Part shown: in pieces, positions 48,773-59,820 of the stretch
How positions within the stretch are numbered: the stretch's first letter is position 1
Layout of the letters: each line of letters opens with the position of its first letter
From: Branchiostoma lanceolatum
Taxonomy: Eukaryota; Chordata; Leptocardii; Amphioxiformes; Branchiostomatidae
Direction of reading: 5' to 3'
Length of the DNA: 64,000 bases
Assembly: GCF_035083965.1 (NCBI RefSeq)
Contig: NC_089731.1
Span: 6,237,501 to 6,301,500 of the forward strand
Position numbers and translations under genes: made by a program
Notes under the pieces: model-generated
Seen by the model: the letters and a program-made list of their open reading frames with translations, nothing else
Told to the model about the DNA's origin: nothing
Databases searched by the model: none

Positions 48773-49486
48773 TTTTACTTCTTCCAAAATACATGACAAT
48801 TTCTTCACCTTTAACCGTGTACAATAATTACAGGGACTTAACTGAACAGTTGTACATAAAAATAAGGAACCTTTACCCTACCCTTAGTTATCATGTCAGC
48901 AGAACTAAAAAAAAAACATGACTTCATATCATCAGAGGAACGTATTGTACAAAAGTATTACATTTCGTATGTATTGGATAACATTTAGATAAACTACATA
49001 CCTCTTATCAATACAACACAATAGATATCACTCAAGAAGTTCATTGTGTATCATTTACATTGACTTAACTTAAATATTAGTAAAAACAAAAAAAGTAACT
49101 TATATCAACGATTGTGGTCTTAACAACTGTCCTCATAACTTCACAAAGTAGTTCACAATTCCATGTAAATTCATTCAGAATGTATCTAATGCTTTAGATA
49201 GACTTACAAATATGAAGAAGTATATACTCCTATCCACATCAATACCATATTGTACAGAAACATTGAATGTATACTCATTTAGTTGCAATAGTATCTATGC
49301 ACATGTTATAGGCACAAGCAAATTCCCTTCCAACAGGGAAAATCACAGAAATTTCATCATGGTTTTTCTCTTCAATGTTGGTTGAATTTTACACTTTATG
49401 AATGATGTTTGCTAAGATGCCATATTCAATTCTATGCTGGAACTAGTTTGGAAACTAAACATTTTGAATTCTCCAACTCCCCTGAT

Positions 49487-52400
49487 CTAGTCATCAAATG
49501 TCTTCTTCTTCCCCTCGAAGGCCTTGATACCCTCCCTTGGCTTCTGGAAGCCACCTGGGAAAGGCAAGATAGTGCTCATGGTTAGACATTGACAAACTCA
49601 AATGTTTTAAAGTATTGACTGGCTTAAGTTACCTGTAAATAGATCTTAGCATGCGGGACTTAATTTCAATGTAGGAGGTGTTTGCGGTGTTTGAAGTGCA
49701 CAGTTGGGATAAATGTTGTAACACAGTGCAAGACAGAGCACGTACTCACAAAGTATTGTTATTTCTTGTTGAGAGCTTACTGTAAACACCAGCATAAAAA
49801 CAACATTTCATGGTTTACACCATTGTACTTTATTGGTGAGATTTCAGATATATATGGATGCACAATTTTTTTTCTTATTCATTGATATCTGGACAGACTC
49901 CTCACCTCTTCCGCCACCACGACCACCCCCTCGGCCACCACGACCCCCACGGAAGCCGCCGCCACGTCCGCCTCCACGACCCCCTCGGAAACCGCCTGGT
50001 GAACAACACAAATCACAAGCATTGGTAATGCAAACATCACATAACAGACAGGGGTACCATTAGTGGTGCGGATCGGTCCGGCCGGACCGGTTCCGGACTT
50101 GTAAAACGTTTAGGTTCAAGTCCAAAAAAACCTAAACGTCTGGAAACAAGTCCGGACTTGAAAAAAAATTCTCTCACTCATACACTCCTTTTTGTTTTAA
50201 ACCATCTTAAACCTTCTTTAAATCGTGAAATTTGCACTAGAAAAATATTAAAATATTGCTGTTTTTGTGTTTATAACTGAACTTTTGTGTTAATTACTGA
50301 CTGTATATAATTCCGTATATATAGTTTTCAAATTACGTGTAAAATATCTGCCAATATGCAATTTTACATGTAACACGAAAAAATATTCCCAAATTATTGT
50401 TCAGGTCCGGACTTTCAAGTCCGGACCTAAACCTAAACCTCTGGACTCGAGTCCAAACCTAAACCTAAACTCGGGTTTAGATCCACACCACTAGGTACCA
50501 TGGTGTAACCTTAGTGGGAAGTTAATCTTTCAAGCAGACGTAAGGATGCGGTTCATTCTCAGTGTTTCAACCTTGTTAAAACAACATTTCAAAGTTTTTT
50601 TCTAGTCTTTTTGATTGGACTTTTTCGAGTTTGCCTCCTTCTGCTGGCAGTTGCTCAATGCAAGTGTGGAGCATATGTCTCTGTTGTTAATGTGTATTAT
50701 GCGATTGTAAATCCTGCACCAATTCAGCACTAGAAACGCTGCCATTGCACTGGTAATTTCTGACCAATGACCAATAAAAAACATTATTACTATCAAACAA
50801 ATTTCATCTTTGTAAAAAACTGTGGTCATTTTTCAAGTACATGAGAAGAGTAAGCTTCTTTCACGGAGGTAGCAACGGATTTGGCCTACCTCCACCACCA
50901 CCCTGGGGGCACTCCCTGGAAAAGTGGCCCTCTTCTCCGCACTTGAAGCAGCCACCGCCTCCTGGAAAATAGAGACCTTCTGGTTAATATGATCTGATTC
51001 CAGCCTTTTTCATATCAGACAGGCTGATTTTGTTGGCCAAGATGACGGGTTGGCAATTATCTATGTCCGTCACGAGCAACAAGATTTCGCCAAATGATGG
51101 TCTGAAAGTAACAAGAAAATGTTTGAAACTTTCATGATTTCATCTCACCTTGTGTACTGCACACTACAGCAGACACTTGGGGAGGTATACTGCAGTTTGA
51201 CTACCGGTACCACAACGCAGGGTGTACCACAATATCACAGTAAGCATACACTAAAAGTTTCACAGAAGTAATAATGGATTTGGCCTACCTCCTCCACCAC
51301 CACCACCAGTGGGGCACTCCCTGGAAAAGTGGCCCTCTTCTCCACACTTGAAGCAGGCACCACCTCCTGGAAAATACAGACAAACACACTAAGAACTAGA
51401 GTTGGAGAACATAGAAGATCCCACTACACTTATCGAAAGTAAGGGTCCAAACCCTACAATTCAGCCTTACGCAGCTAGTACTTACCTCACAAAACTGTTG
51501 TGTAATGCTTAACACAATTGACCAGTTATGCGAAACAAGCAAAGGAACACAATTTCCAAACGTCAGACATCCTAAAATATTTTGATATATCTAAAGGGGT
51601 TGGCTAATGTTAAAAAGTCATTTAGTAAAACAAGAGGGGACTTACCACCACCACCACCGCCGCGTCCCCCACGACCGCGACCGCCTCCACGGCCACCGAA
51701 TCCACCTGTAAAAACAAAGAATGTTCATTGAAAACCGTGATCTTGAACAGAAAGGCTGGAACAGTTTATACACTATGCATGTTTTACACCCCATTAAACT
51801 TGTACAAGGAATGCTGAATATAGAGTTTCTTATCTATTGGTTTGGCTATTCAGCATACACAGCCATCGCTGCCCAACTTGCCCTGCTTAATATTGCATGC
51901 AACTGCTGGCGAAGTACAATTCATTTTGAATTATTCGATGGAAGCCTGTGCAATACGAGTAAAATATAGACGGGTCCGGAACACCCATATGGAATGTCAA
52001 CGAAGGCTCCTTTCGTTGTCCAATTTCTTAAGTTGATAAGGCTGCTCAACATTCCTTGTACTTAGTTACACCACTGACATGAGCACTTCTCAGTTTGTTA
52101 CCAGACAATGAGCCAGTTTACGGTTTGAACTGTGCATGTGCGAGGTAAAAGATGAAGGCCCCAAACTTGTAAACAGTTCCTATCTAGACCATACTAGATG
52201 CCATGCCCAGATGTGTTATGTTGATGTCTAAAGGGCATTCAACTTTGCTCCATCAAATGCAATGTTCAAACTGCAAACCAGCTTATTCAAACAGATAAAC
52301 CTGACACTTACATGACCACCACTACACACAACTCAGACACACATGAACTACAAGACATCTTGACTGGAACTGATCTGAAGGTTAACATGTCGAGTAGGTC

Positions 52401-55400
52401 ATGTGTCTGATGCAGGGCTATCTCCAGCTTTAAATTTGTTTCCGTCCCAATCATTGTTCGGGAGCTAATGCTGTTGATTTTCGTTGTTAAATTTGTCAAA
52501 TCAAGCTAACAAAAATACATTTTCAACAATTTTGTGGCATAAAGTTAAGAATTTTGGGATGGAGAGGGTTTTTCTGTCCCAACCAGCAATTTCCGTCCCA
52601 GGACGGAGGGATAGGTCCTGGAGACAGCCCTGGTCTGATGGATAAAATAAGGTGTGCCATCTCACCTCGTGTACTGCCCACTATAGCAGACACTCTGGGA
52701 GGTGTACCACAGTGTGACTACCACAGCGCAGGGTGTACCACAGTTAGCATACCAGGGCTGGTGTACCGCATGTTCCACGGCAGGTGTACCACTGTTGGTG
52801 TACCAGAGCGGGTGTACTGCTGTTGGCCTACCATGGTAGCTGTACCGCAGCTCCATACCACACCAGGCTGCCTGCTGTACAGGTCCAGCCTTACCGTTCC
52901 AAAGCGTTCAGTCAGGCCACGGGCACCTGACGCAACGAACCCATACCTTTCTACTACCAGCGAACACGTACACAGCCAGGCCGGGGGCACCTGACATGCC
53001 GATCCGATACGCTACCGCCACATGCCACTGTATCGTACCAACGAACCACCGCCAATCCAATAGCTACACAACCGCACGTTCCACTATATCGTACCAACCA
53101 ATCAACCATCGAAATGGTTCAATGTTGGGTCAAGGGCACCACACAGCCCAACAGGGTCAGGTCAAGGGCAACCGACGGCCCACGAGCACCACATACCTGA
53201 CCACCCAACGATTCCGTGCCATTCCGTACCACCGCATTAGCCATACCGCCATGGGCACCGTGATTTCGTACCACCACATATCGGTCAAGGGCACTGTGAT
53301 TTCATACCACAACGTATCGGCCATGGGCAACTGACGCCCTGAGCTCTCAAACTGTCAACAGTGCATGGTTAAGAGGCATCATCCCAGTTCCATACCTCGT
53401 CCACCGCCGCCCTCTCCTCGTGGGAGGGCGAAGTCCAGTCTGAGCGTACGACCGCCGAGCTCCTGCTGGTCCATGTTTTTCAGGGCTTCCTTTGCTGCGT
53501 CCTCCGAGTCAAAGTCAACATATCCAAACCTGAAGAACAAAAGAACGGTGGGCATTTTCATCTATTTCAAGTATGCTATTTCAAGTAATTTCAGATTCAA
53601 GCTGTCAACAGAGGTAGAAAGGTTTGTATGTATGTTTTGGTGACATTCTACTTTATCTTATGTTGTGCACCAAAAATTTCCAATGCGCACCTACATGTAT
53701 CCCGAAAAATTAATTTTGACTTCTAAGTTGTGCACCAAAAACAATTTCTTAGCACCTGTTGCCAAAAATTAATTTCGAGTCCTGCATTTCAACGTGCTTT
53801 CCATTGCCTTACCCTTTCGGTCTGCCAGACTCCCTGTCTGTGATGATACGAGCGCTGAGACATCCCTCAAACGCCGTCTGAAGATCGTCCTCACCCGTGT
53901 CGTACGACAGGTTCTTCACGATCAGAGTCTTGCTGGCCTGCGCAGGAGAACCAAAACCTCCGGGGCTCCTGGCAGGTGGTTTCCCCGAGTACGTGGCTTT
54001 GCCACCGCAGTAGTCCATCCCCACGGACCGCCCGTCAACCTCAACACCATCCATCGAAGACTTCACCTCCTCAACTTTAGCCTCGCTCTCAAACTCCACA
54101 AACGCAATCCTACAGGGGAATTGTTTGTTTATTTGTATGCCTTCAAATCCTCTTTCCGAGACTTCAGGAGTCCTTCTTAAGTTTCAACTCATTCTCAATC
54201 TAAAAACTCAAATAGATGAAACACAACATCGAAAGCTGAATAGCCTTTAAAAACATTCAAAAGCCTTTTTTTTCATTTACAACTGATAGCTAAAGAGCCT
54301 TTGATTAATTTGAAAACTGACATGTATTAGATGAAGAGCCATGAACAAAAGACATTGACTTTACAGCCAAGCTTTCAAGTTTGCCTTCTCTGAAGTAAAG
54401 TAAATAAGTTTACAACTAAACTTAGCAAGATGGGAATTGACAATAAACCGTATAGTGAGCGAGTGACTTCAACAGAATATGGACAATGTTGTTTCATTTA
54501 TGTACTTAAATATGTTATGAGATGGTTCATAAGTGACAAATCTTACCCCTTGGGCCTGCCAGTGTCTTGGTGTGTCGGAATGCGAACATCCACTGCATCG
54601 GTGAACACTTCCATGATGCTCTCCTTCGTGGAGTCATATGACAGGTTCCTCAGGAATAGGGTCTTTGCATCTCTTGCTGCTTTGTCTGAAATTGTGAAAA
54701 GAGGAACACATGAAAGGTTTGATTCTATACACATGACAAAATAATCAGATTTATTCCGAAAAGCAAGGAGGGACAGACATTTTCACTTACTGCTTAAACC
54801 CTCAGTCATGTTTCTGCACTAAAAAATTGGGGGACAACGGCTTTTACAGTCATGCTACAAGTTCATTTCTAAACCAATGCCCCACGGGGTGGTCTATGGC
54901 TGTTCGTTGGCACTTTTGAGTGATCCCAATATAGCTACTAGCACTTAGCTTTGGCAAGGGCACTCCTTAATTAAGTCTGGCTGATGTTGCAATCAGAAGA
55001 TTGTGAATAACTGTATAGAAAAGATCAGGTGGATAATTGCACTTTTCTTTATACTACTATCACACAGCAAACCCACAGAACAGTTTCTATTATTTTACAA
55101 CTTTTTACAATGCTAAAAGTCTCACCATCACCCCCCCAGCTTTGGTTTTGGCCCGGGCTCTTTGGTTCCTGTTTTTTGCTCTTTGCCTTCTCTACTTTCA
55201 GTTCTGTCCCTTTGAGAGTTGCTCCGTTCAGTTCCAGTCCTGCGGCTTCTTCTGCGGCTGGTATGTCCACGTACGCCAAACTGTGGAGGGGGGAGGAGCA
55301 ACTGTTAGATTGGCCTCGAAATAAGTACAACAGTCATAAGTACAACAAGCTGGTTTACGGTTTAAACTGCGCATGCACAGCAAGACGCACTGTGGGTAAT

Positions 55401-56180
55401 ATGTCCAAGTTGAATGCCCCTAACTTGTTCTTGTCAAGACTATGCTTAATACATAACATGTCAAGATGTGTTTTTCACAGGAGCTGTTATCTTCGACCTT
55501 TCCTCATAGCATATTTAACCCTCCCCATTCCAATCCATGCACTAAATGTGTACAGAAGTTTCAGCATGACTTAGAAGTGAAAAGTTGAAATGGATGTATG
55601 ATTGGACCATGAGCCTCTTAAGCCTGGTGACGTCACTCGAGGCTGTAGCACCAAACAAAGTATTTATTTCCCACCGCCTGAACACAGAGCACAACCATGG
55701 TATAGGTGGAACTGTTGCCTGGGCAGTGGTGGTTCATTCATTGTCTTGGACAAGGAATTTCTCCCTTCTACTGTGCAATTAGGTCACCAAAAATAAATTG
55801 ATTTACAGTAAGAAGTTACTGGTGAACCATGCAATTATAATGCAAAGAAGAATAAATGTCTGGATCTTCCTGACACCAACAATACCTTCAACAACTCAGA
55901 AAAAAATCCTTTTTGCTCTTTCCATGATTACTTACCTTACACCTGAAGACTTTGTGAGGTACCGAAGATCCAAGACCTCCAGCCCCTTCTTCTTAAAGAA
56001 CTTGCGCAGCTTTTCTTCTGTGACTTCCTCAGTCAGGTTTCCGACAAACAGGGTGGTCTGTTCACCTAGTGAGAGGACAGATAGAAGGATTAGTCATACA
56101 ATTGGTCATATTTCAGATTCTTCTCTTTACATTGTCATCATTTGTTTCTTGCACTAACGGAGTGATGTGTTGTTTATGGC

Positions 56181-56260
<80 letters not shown>

Positions 56261-59200
56261 GCACAGGAGGACCTAAGTTAAGGTGTTTGTGGGTATCTGT
56301 GTGCATCTACACTTTCTACATGTTCTGCTAGAGGGAGCAGTGCAGTTTCTCAGTATCTGGATGTCCTTTAATACAATAGGAGGTAAAGTTTGCCATACCT
56401 GATTGTCTTGCCTTATTTTGGGTTCATTTTCTGAGTCTACCACATTAACTGATTAAGTCTAAATCTCAGTTTAAATCAAATTGCGACGATTAGAGAACAA
56501 TTGAACTTAGAACTGTTTGCATAAACATAAACTGATGTTATGCAAGATTTTATGACAGTGTAAGGCCAGAATGGATCTACAATCTTGTACCTTCAACTTT
56601 AGCCTTCTTGGCCGGGGACTCCTCCTCAACAGCAGCCTTGGCCTTCCTCTTGCCCTGCTGGGGAGTTTCCTCTTCTTCGTCTTCATCATCTTCCTCCTCC
56701 TCATCATCACTGTCCTCCTCCTCATCATCACTTTCTTCATCATCACTTTCCTCCTCCTCCTCCTCCTCCTCATCACTCTCCTCTTCATCGTCTTCTGAAC
56801 ATGACAGAAAAGAACCCTGTTGTTAATTTCAATCCATGCAATGTTCATGACACTTTCACTGAGTTTATATTACATACAAAACTCTAGTGCAAAGCTTCGA
56901 ATATTTCGTCTATTTCTTTCAACATGTATTTGATTATCCTGAACCCAAATATCTTTGGACTAAAATCTACAGAATGGATATGAATACACTTCTTAAACAT
57001 ATCTATACTAAGTTATCAGACATCTAAATGATAAGAGCACAAAAACAATCCTTCAATGAGAATTGGGAAGGTAAGGTTTGGAACATACCTTCTGCCTTGG
57101 CCTTCTTTGCTGGGACAGCCGCCTTGGTCTCCGCCTTACGTTTGGTGGCGGCTTTAGGAGCTGGGGTCTCTTCCTCTTCTAAATGAATCAGAATTTAACA
57201 TGACAATGAAATTTTGCAGTGTAACAAAGACTCTGAACCTGGTAACCTAAGTAATTTATGTCAAATTCTTGCAATACACTTTATGATCTACAATATCGGT
57301 TGGCAGCACAGAAAAAAACTAGATCAAACATGTCATAAGATATATAGCCACCATTCATTACAGAAATATCTAGTTCATAGATCAGTTATGAGCTAACAGT
57401 AGCTTGGCATACATTCCAAAAGGGGCCCATAGCTGGGAAAACCTTAAGAACTCCAAGATGATCTGTACCTTCATCTGACTCCTCCTCACTTGACTCCTCC
57501 TCATCTTCATCATCGTCATCATCATCATCACTGTCCTCTTCCTTCTTCCCTGGCTTGGCTGCAACTGTCTTTCCATTCTGACCTTCGACCTCGCTTTCTT
57601 CACTGTCGTCCTAACAAACAGCAACGTTTGAAAATAATAAGATGGTGTTCTGAGCCTCAAGGATCTTTTCAGTGTTTCTAGGACCAAAAATAGTTTTGGA
57701 TTGTTTTGGTATGGTGGGACCCAAGATAACAGTCACTCAAGGTTCTCTCCCCAACATCTTAACCACAGCTTTATCATACCTTAGAGGTTTACCGCTTTCT
57801 AGGTTTTCCTAACTAATTTGAAACAGCAAATCCTTAGAAAGATGACTGAAAAATGAGTGTCACAATGATTTTATCATCTAGCATACCTCGTCTTCATCGC
57901 TATCATCTTCATCACTGTCTTCATCATCATCACTCTCCTCAGCTGTTACCTTGCCTTTTGCAGGCTTTGCTTTTGTTGTCTGTAAGGGAACAAAAAACTG
58001 TTGAATCAACGATGCTGGACACTAATTCTAGTTTAGCCTGGTATGTATCCATTTGAACGAGGGAAAAGAACTCTGAAATGATCTTTGTCCCATGCCTTTC
58101 CACTTCAACGTCATCAACTTCAACTTAAGCTGAAGGTATTATATTCATACCTGAACCTCCATCGCCTCCTCCTCTGACTCCTCCTCACTGCTGTCTGACT
58201 CCTCCTCCTCTACTACTTTCACAGGCTGGGCCTTTACCTTCTTGGCCTTGGGTGTGGCAGCCTTGGGACTCTTCTGTATCAAACATGAATATTAGTTACA
58301 GGCATTAGTTTTTTAAAGGTGAGTTGAACACGTACAATCATTCAAAAACCTGAATAACAAAACACCATCTTCTGGAAACAGTGGAGAAATTGCAACACAT
58401 TTTTTATTCACTCTAGAGAACACACAATGCATTTTATAACACAGTATACAGGAGTGCATCATACTGGGCGGCATTGGGTTGCAGATCAGTTTGGATGTTT
58501 CTTTTCAGGGTGGCGGAATTATGTTAGCAGATTTTGTAAAAATTTTCAGTGCAGTTTGTCTGTCTACCCTTGCTGCTGTGATTCAAAATTTGGCATTCTG
58601 GCACTTTAAAATACAATCAGCCCCTCAGTGGATAGCCTGAGCTCCAGGGCAAACATAGCCCCAGGAGCTGGCCAGTGAAAATACCGTGCATGGAATTCCT
58701 AGCTAGAAAAAGTAAAGTTAGTAAGCAAAAACCACGGGGGAAGCCTAGCCGCAGCGACTGTTAGACTTGGAGAGCTTTCTCTTGCTTGTAGTCCTATCAT
58801 ATGGCTAAGACTGCAAGCAAGAGAGGCCCTCCTGGCTCCAACAGTCACTATGACTAGGGGAAGCCAATAGCACGTGGTCAGTCGGTAAGATGGTAAAACA
58901 GCTGCAAATTAATTTCTACTAAGTCTTTTTCCCAGGTGAACTGTGGTAAATCTAATATAAGTTTCATTTTCTTCTACCTCTTTTGTTGTGCGTCTTTTTG
59001 ATGACTTTTTTCAGTGATCGCTTTTTCAAGAGGATATTAAAGTACGATGTGATACAACACGTGCAAAAAGGAAGCCAGGGGTTTTTAAATCCCCTTGTAC
59101 AAACGATGAAAACGCCGGGCAAAAATATGCCAAGAACACAGAAATTCAATACAAGTCAATCATCCCGATGATAAGAACAATTGAGGACTGGAATTCTTAA

Positions 59201-59401
59201 TTGGAAAGTAGAATCTGAAGAGTTAAAAAGTTTTAAAAATCTCAAGACCGTTGCGAGCACGTGGTGGCGTGGGGTAGCGGCGTGGGGCTAGGGGGGCGAG
59301 CTGGCACATGTGCCCGCCGCACTGGTCTCAGCCGATCGCAACGATTTCTCCACTTTCCACAACAAAACTCAAACCAAACTCACCTTCTGTAGCTTCACCA
59401 T
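49487..59401 (-). CDS. NCL: Nucleolin-like protein with three RRMs, RGG tail and two CCHC zinc knuckles
   Basis: Coding exons in gene order: 59401-59384, 58273-58151, 57979-57887, 57610-57469, 57178-57089, 56794-56591, 56065-55936, 55280-55126, 54685-54547, 54109-53813, 53529-53396, 51705-51646, 51366-51289, 50961-50890, 49995-49906 and 49554-49487; 1893 nt, 630 aa. Family role: nucleolar histone-chaperone and pre-rRNA-binding protein. Seen here: MVKLQK start (human nucleolin begins MVKL); alternating basic PAKK-type and Asp/Glu/Ser acidic blocks to about residue 223; RRM1 about 226-305 (LFVGNL; weak RNP1 SLAYVDI); RRM2 about 324-400 (LFLRNL, KGIAFVEF); RRM3 about 425-503 (LIVKNL, KGFGYVDF); then Gly/Arg-rich RGG sequence containing two CFKCGEEGHFSREC knuckles (about 533-546 and 559-572); C-terminus GKKKTFDD. 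Vertebrate nucleolin has four RRMs and no zinc knuckle, so orthology is likely but the architecture differs. Confidence 0.9.
50061..50492. mobile_element. 432-bp hAT-like element in nucleolin intron
   Basis: Ends TAGTGGTGCGGATC (left) and GATCCACACCACTA (right, one mismatch). Exact 8-bp target duplication GGTACCAT (50053-50060; 50493-50500). Internal 'ccggacttg' and 'cctaaacctaaac' stretches form further inverted pairs. The paralogous intron near 62535-62560 lacks it. Confidence 0.93.
50870..51375 (-). repeat. Tandemly duplicated zinc-knuckle exon
   Basis: Exons 50890-50961 and 51289-51366 code almost the same CCHC knuckle. Their flanks also match: 'atggatttggcctacctcc' on the donor side and 'cctggaaaata' on the acceptor side. 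The unit is about 400 bp, so exon and flanking intron were duplicated together. Both junctions are phase 1, so either copy can be skipped or gained without a frameshift. Confidence 0.88.
52413..52632. mobile_element. 220-bp hAT-like MITE in nucleolin intron
   Basis: Ends CAGGGCTATCTCCAG (left) and CTGGAGACAGCCCTG (right). Exact 8-bp target duplication GTCTGATG (52405-52412; 52633-52640). It is the same family and nearly the same length as 36835-37053. Confidence 0.92.
52665..53345. repeat. Irregular minisatellite in nucleolin intron
   Basis: Many short units of 'ggtgtaccacag' type (52698-52860) pass into 'cgtaccaac', 'accac' and 'catgggca' units (53000-53340). A related 'tactgc.cactayagcagacact' stretch also occurs near 51157-51215. 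Open frames across it are repeat artefacts. Confidence 0.7.
56182..56258. repeat. (TG)n microsatellite
   Basis: About 38 uninterrupted TG units in the nucleolin intron upstream of the first RRM exon. Confidence 0.97.
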
Positions 59402-59523
59402 TGTTGCTGGGGTTCTTTAAGAAGCGATGCTTTGAGATCTATCCGTGAATTTTGCTGGCAAATGCGGTTTGATCGCGCAGAAAAATTGTTACCGACTTTT
59501 TGCGAAATCGTTTTTTGCACGTG
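58871..59523. promoter_or_regulatory. Four CACGTG E-boxes around the nucleolin 5' end
   Basis: Canonical CACGTG at 58871-58876, 59058-59063 and 59258-59263 (intron 1) and 59518-59523 (117 bp upstream of the ATG). Vertebrate nucleolin is an established MYC target with E-boxes in intron 1. Function here is inference. The two distal sites have lost the motif at the matching positions of the second copy. Confidence 0.6.
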
Positions 59524-59532
59524 GGGTCAAGC

Positions 59533-59810
59533 GGGTCTCGTTTTACAGGAATACATCGGAATACCCATAAAGGAGGGTGAAATGTACCGGAATATAAGTA
59601 AACATCACAGGTGGCTGTATTTTGGCATGGAATAATGCATTTATGGCTCAGGGAACAAGAAATCGCTGATGACGATCGGCGATGGCGATCGGGCCATAAT
59701 TACATTATTTCATGCCAAAATACAGCAGCCTGTGATGTATTCCGGTAGATTTGCACCCTCCTCGATGGGTATTCTGGTGTATTTTGATGTATTCCGATGA
59801 AAGACGGACC
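59533..59810. mobile_element. 278-bp fold-back element at the nucleolin promoter, 10-bp TSD
   Basis: Long imperfect inverted arms: 'acatcggaatac' and 'tggctgtattttggcatgg' at left pair with their complements at right. It is flanked by exact GGGGTCAAGC (59523-59532; 59811-59820). Length and target size resemble Mutator-like elements. It sits about 130 bp upstream of the nucleolin start codon. Confidence 0.85.
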
Positions 59811-59820
59811 GGGGTCAAGC

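Noticed and set aside
50390..50480. Interstitial telomere-like repeats (CCTAAA)
   Set aside because: Only a few irregular copies are present, and they lie within the hAT-like element at 50061-50492 as part of its inverted structure.
52554..53334. Open frames of 112-146 codons between nucleolin exons
   Set aside because: They run through the MITE end and a short-unit minisatellite; residue patterns follow the repeat.
49555..59383. Intronic snoRNAs, as hosted by vertebrate nucleolin
   Set aside because: I scanned for paired C (RTGATGA) and D (CTGA) boxes on the minus strand. One ATGATGA near 56140 has no D box at the right distance. H/ACA types cannot be judged by eye, so absence is not proven.
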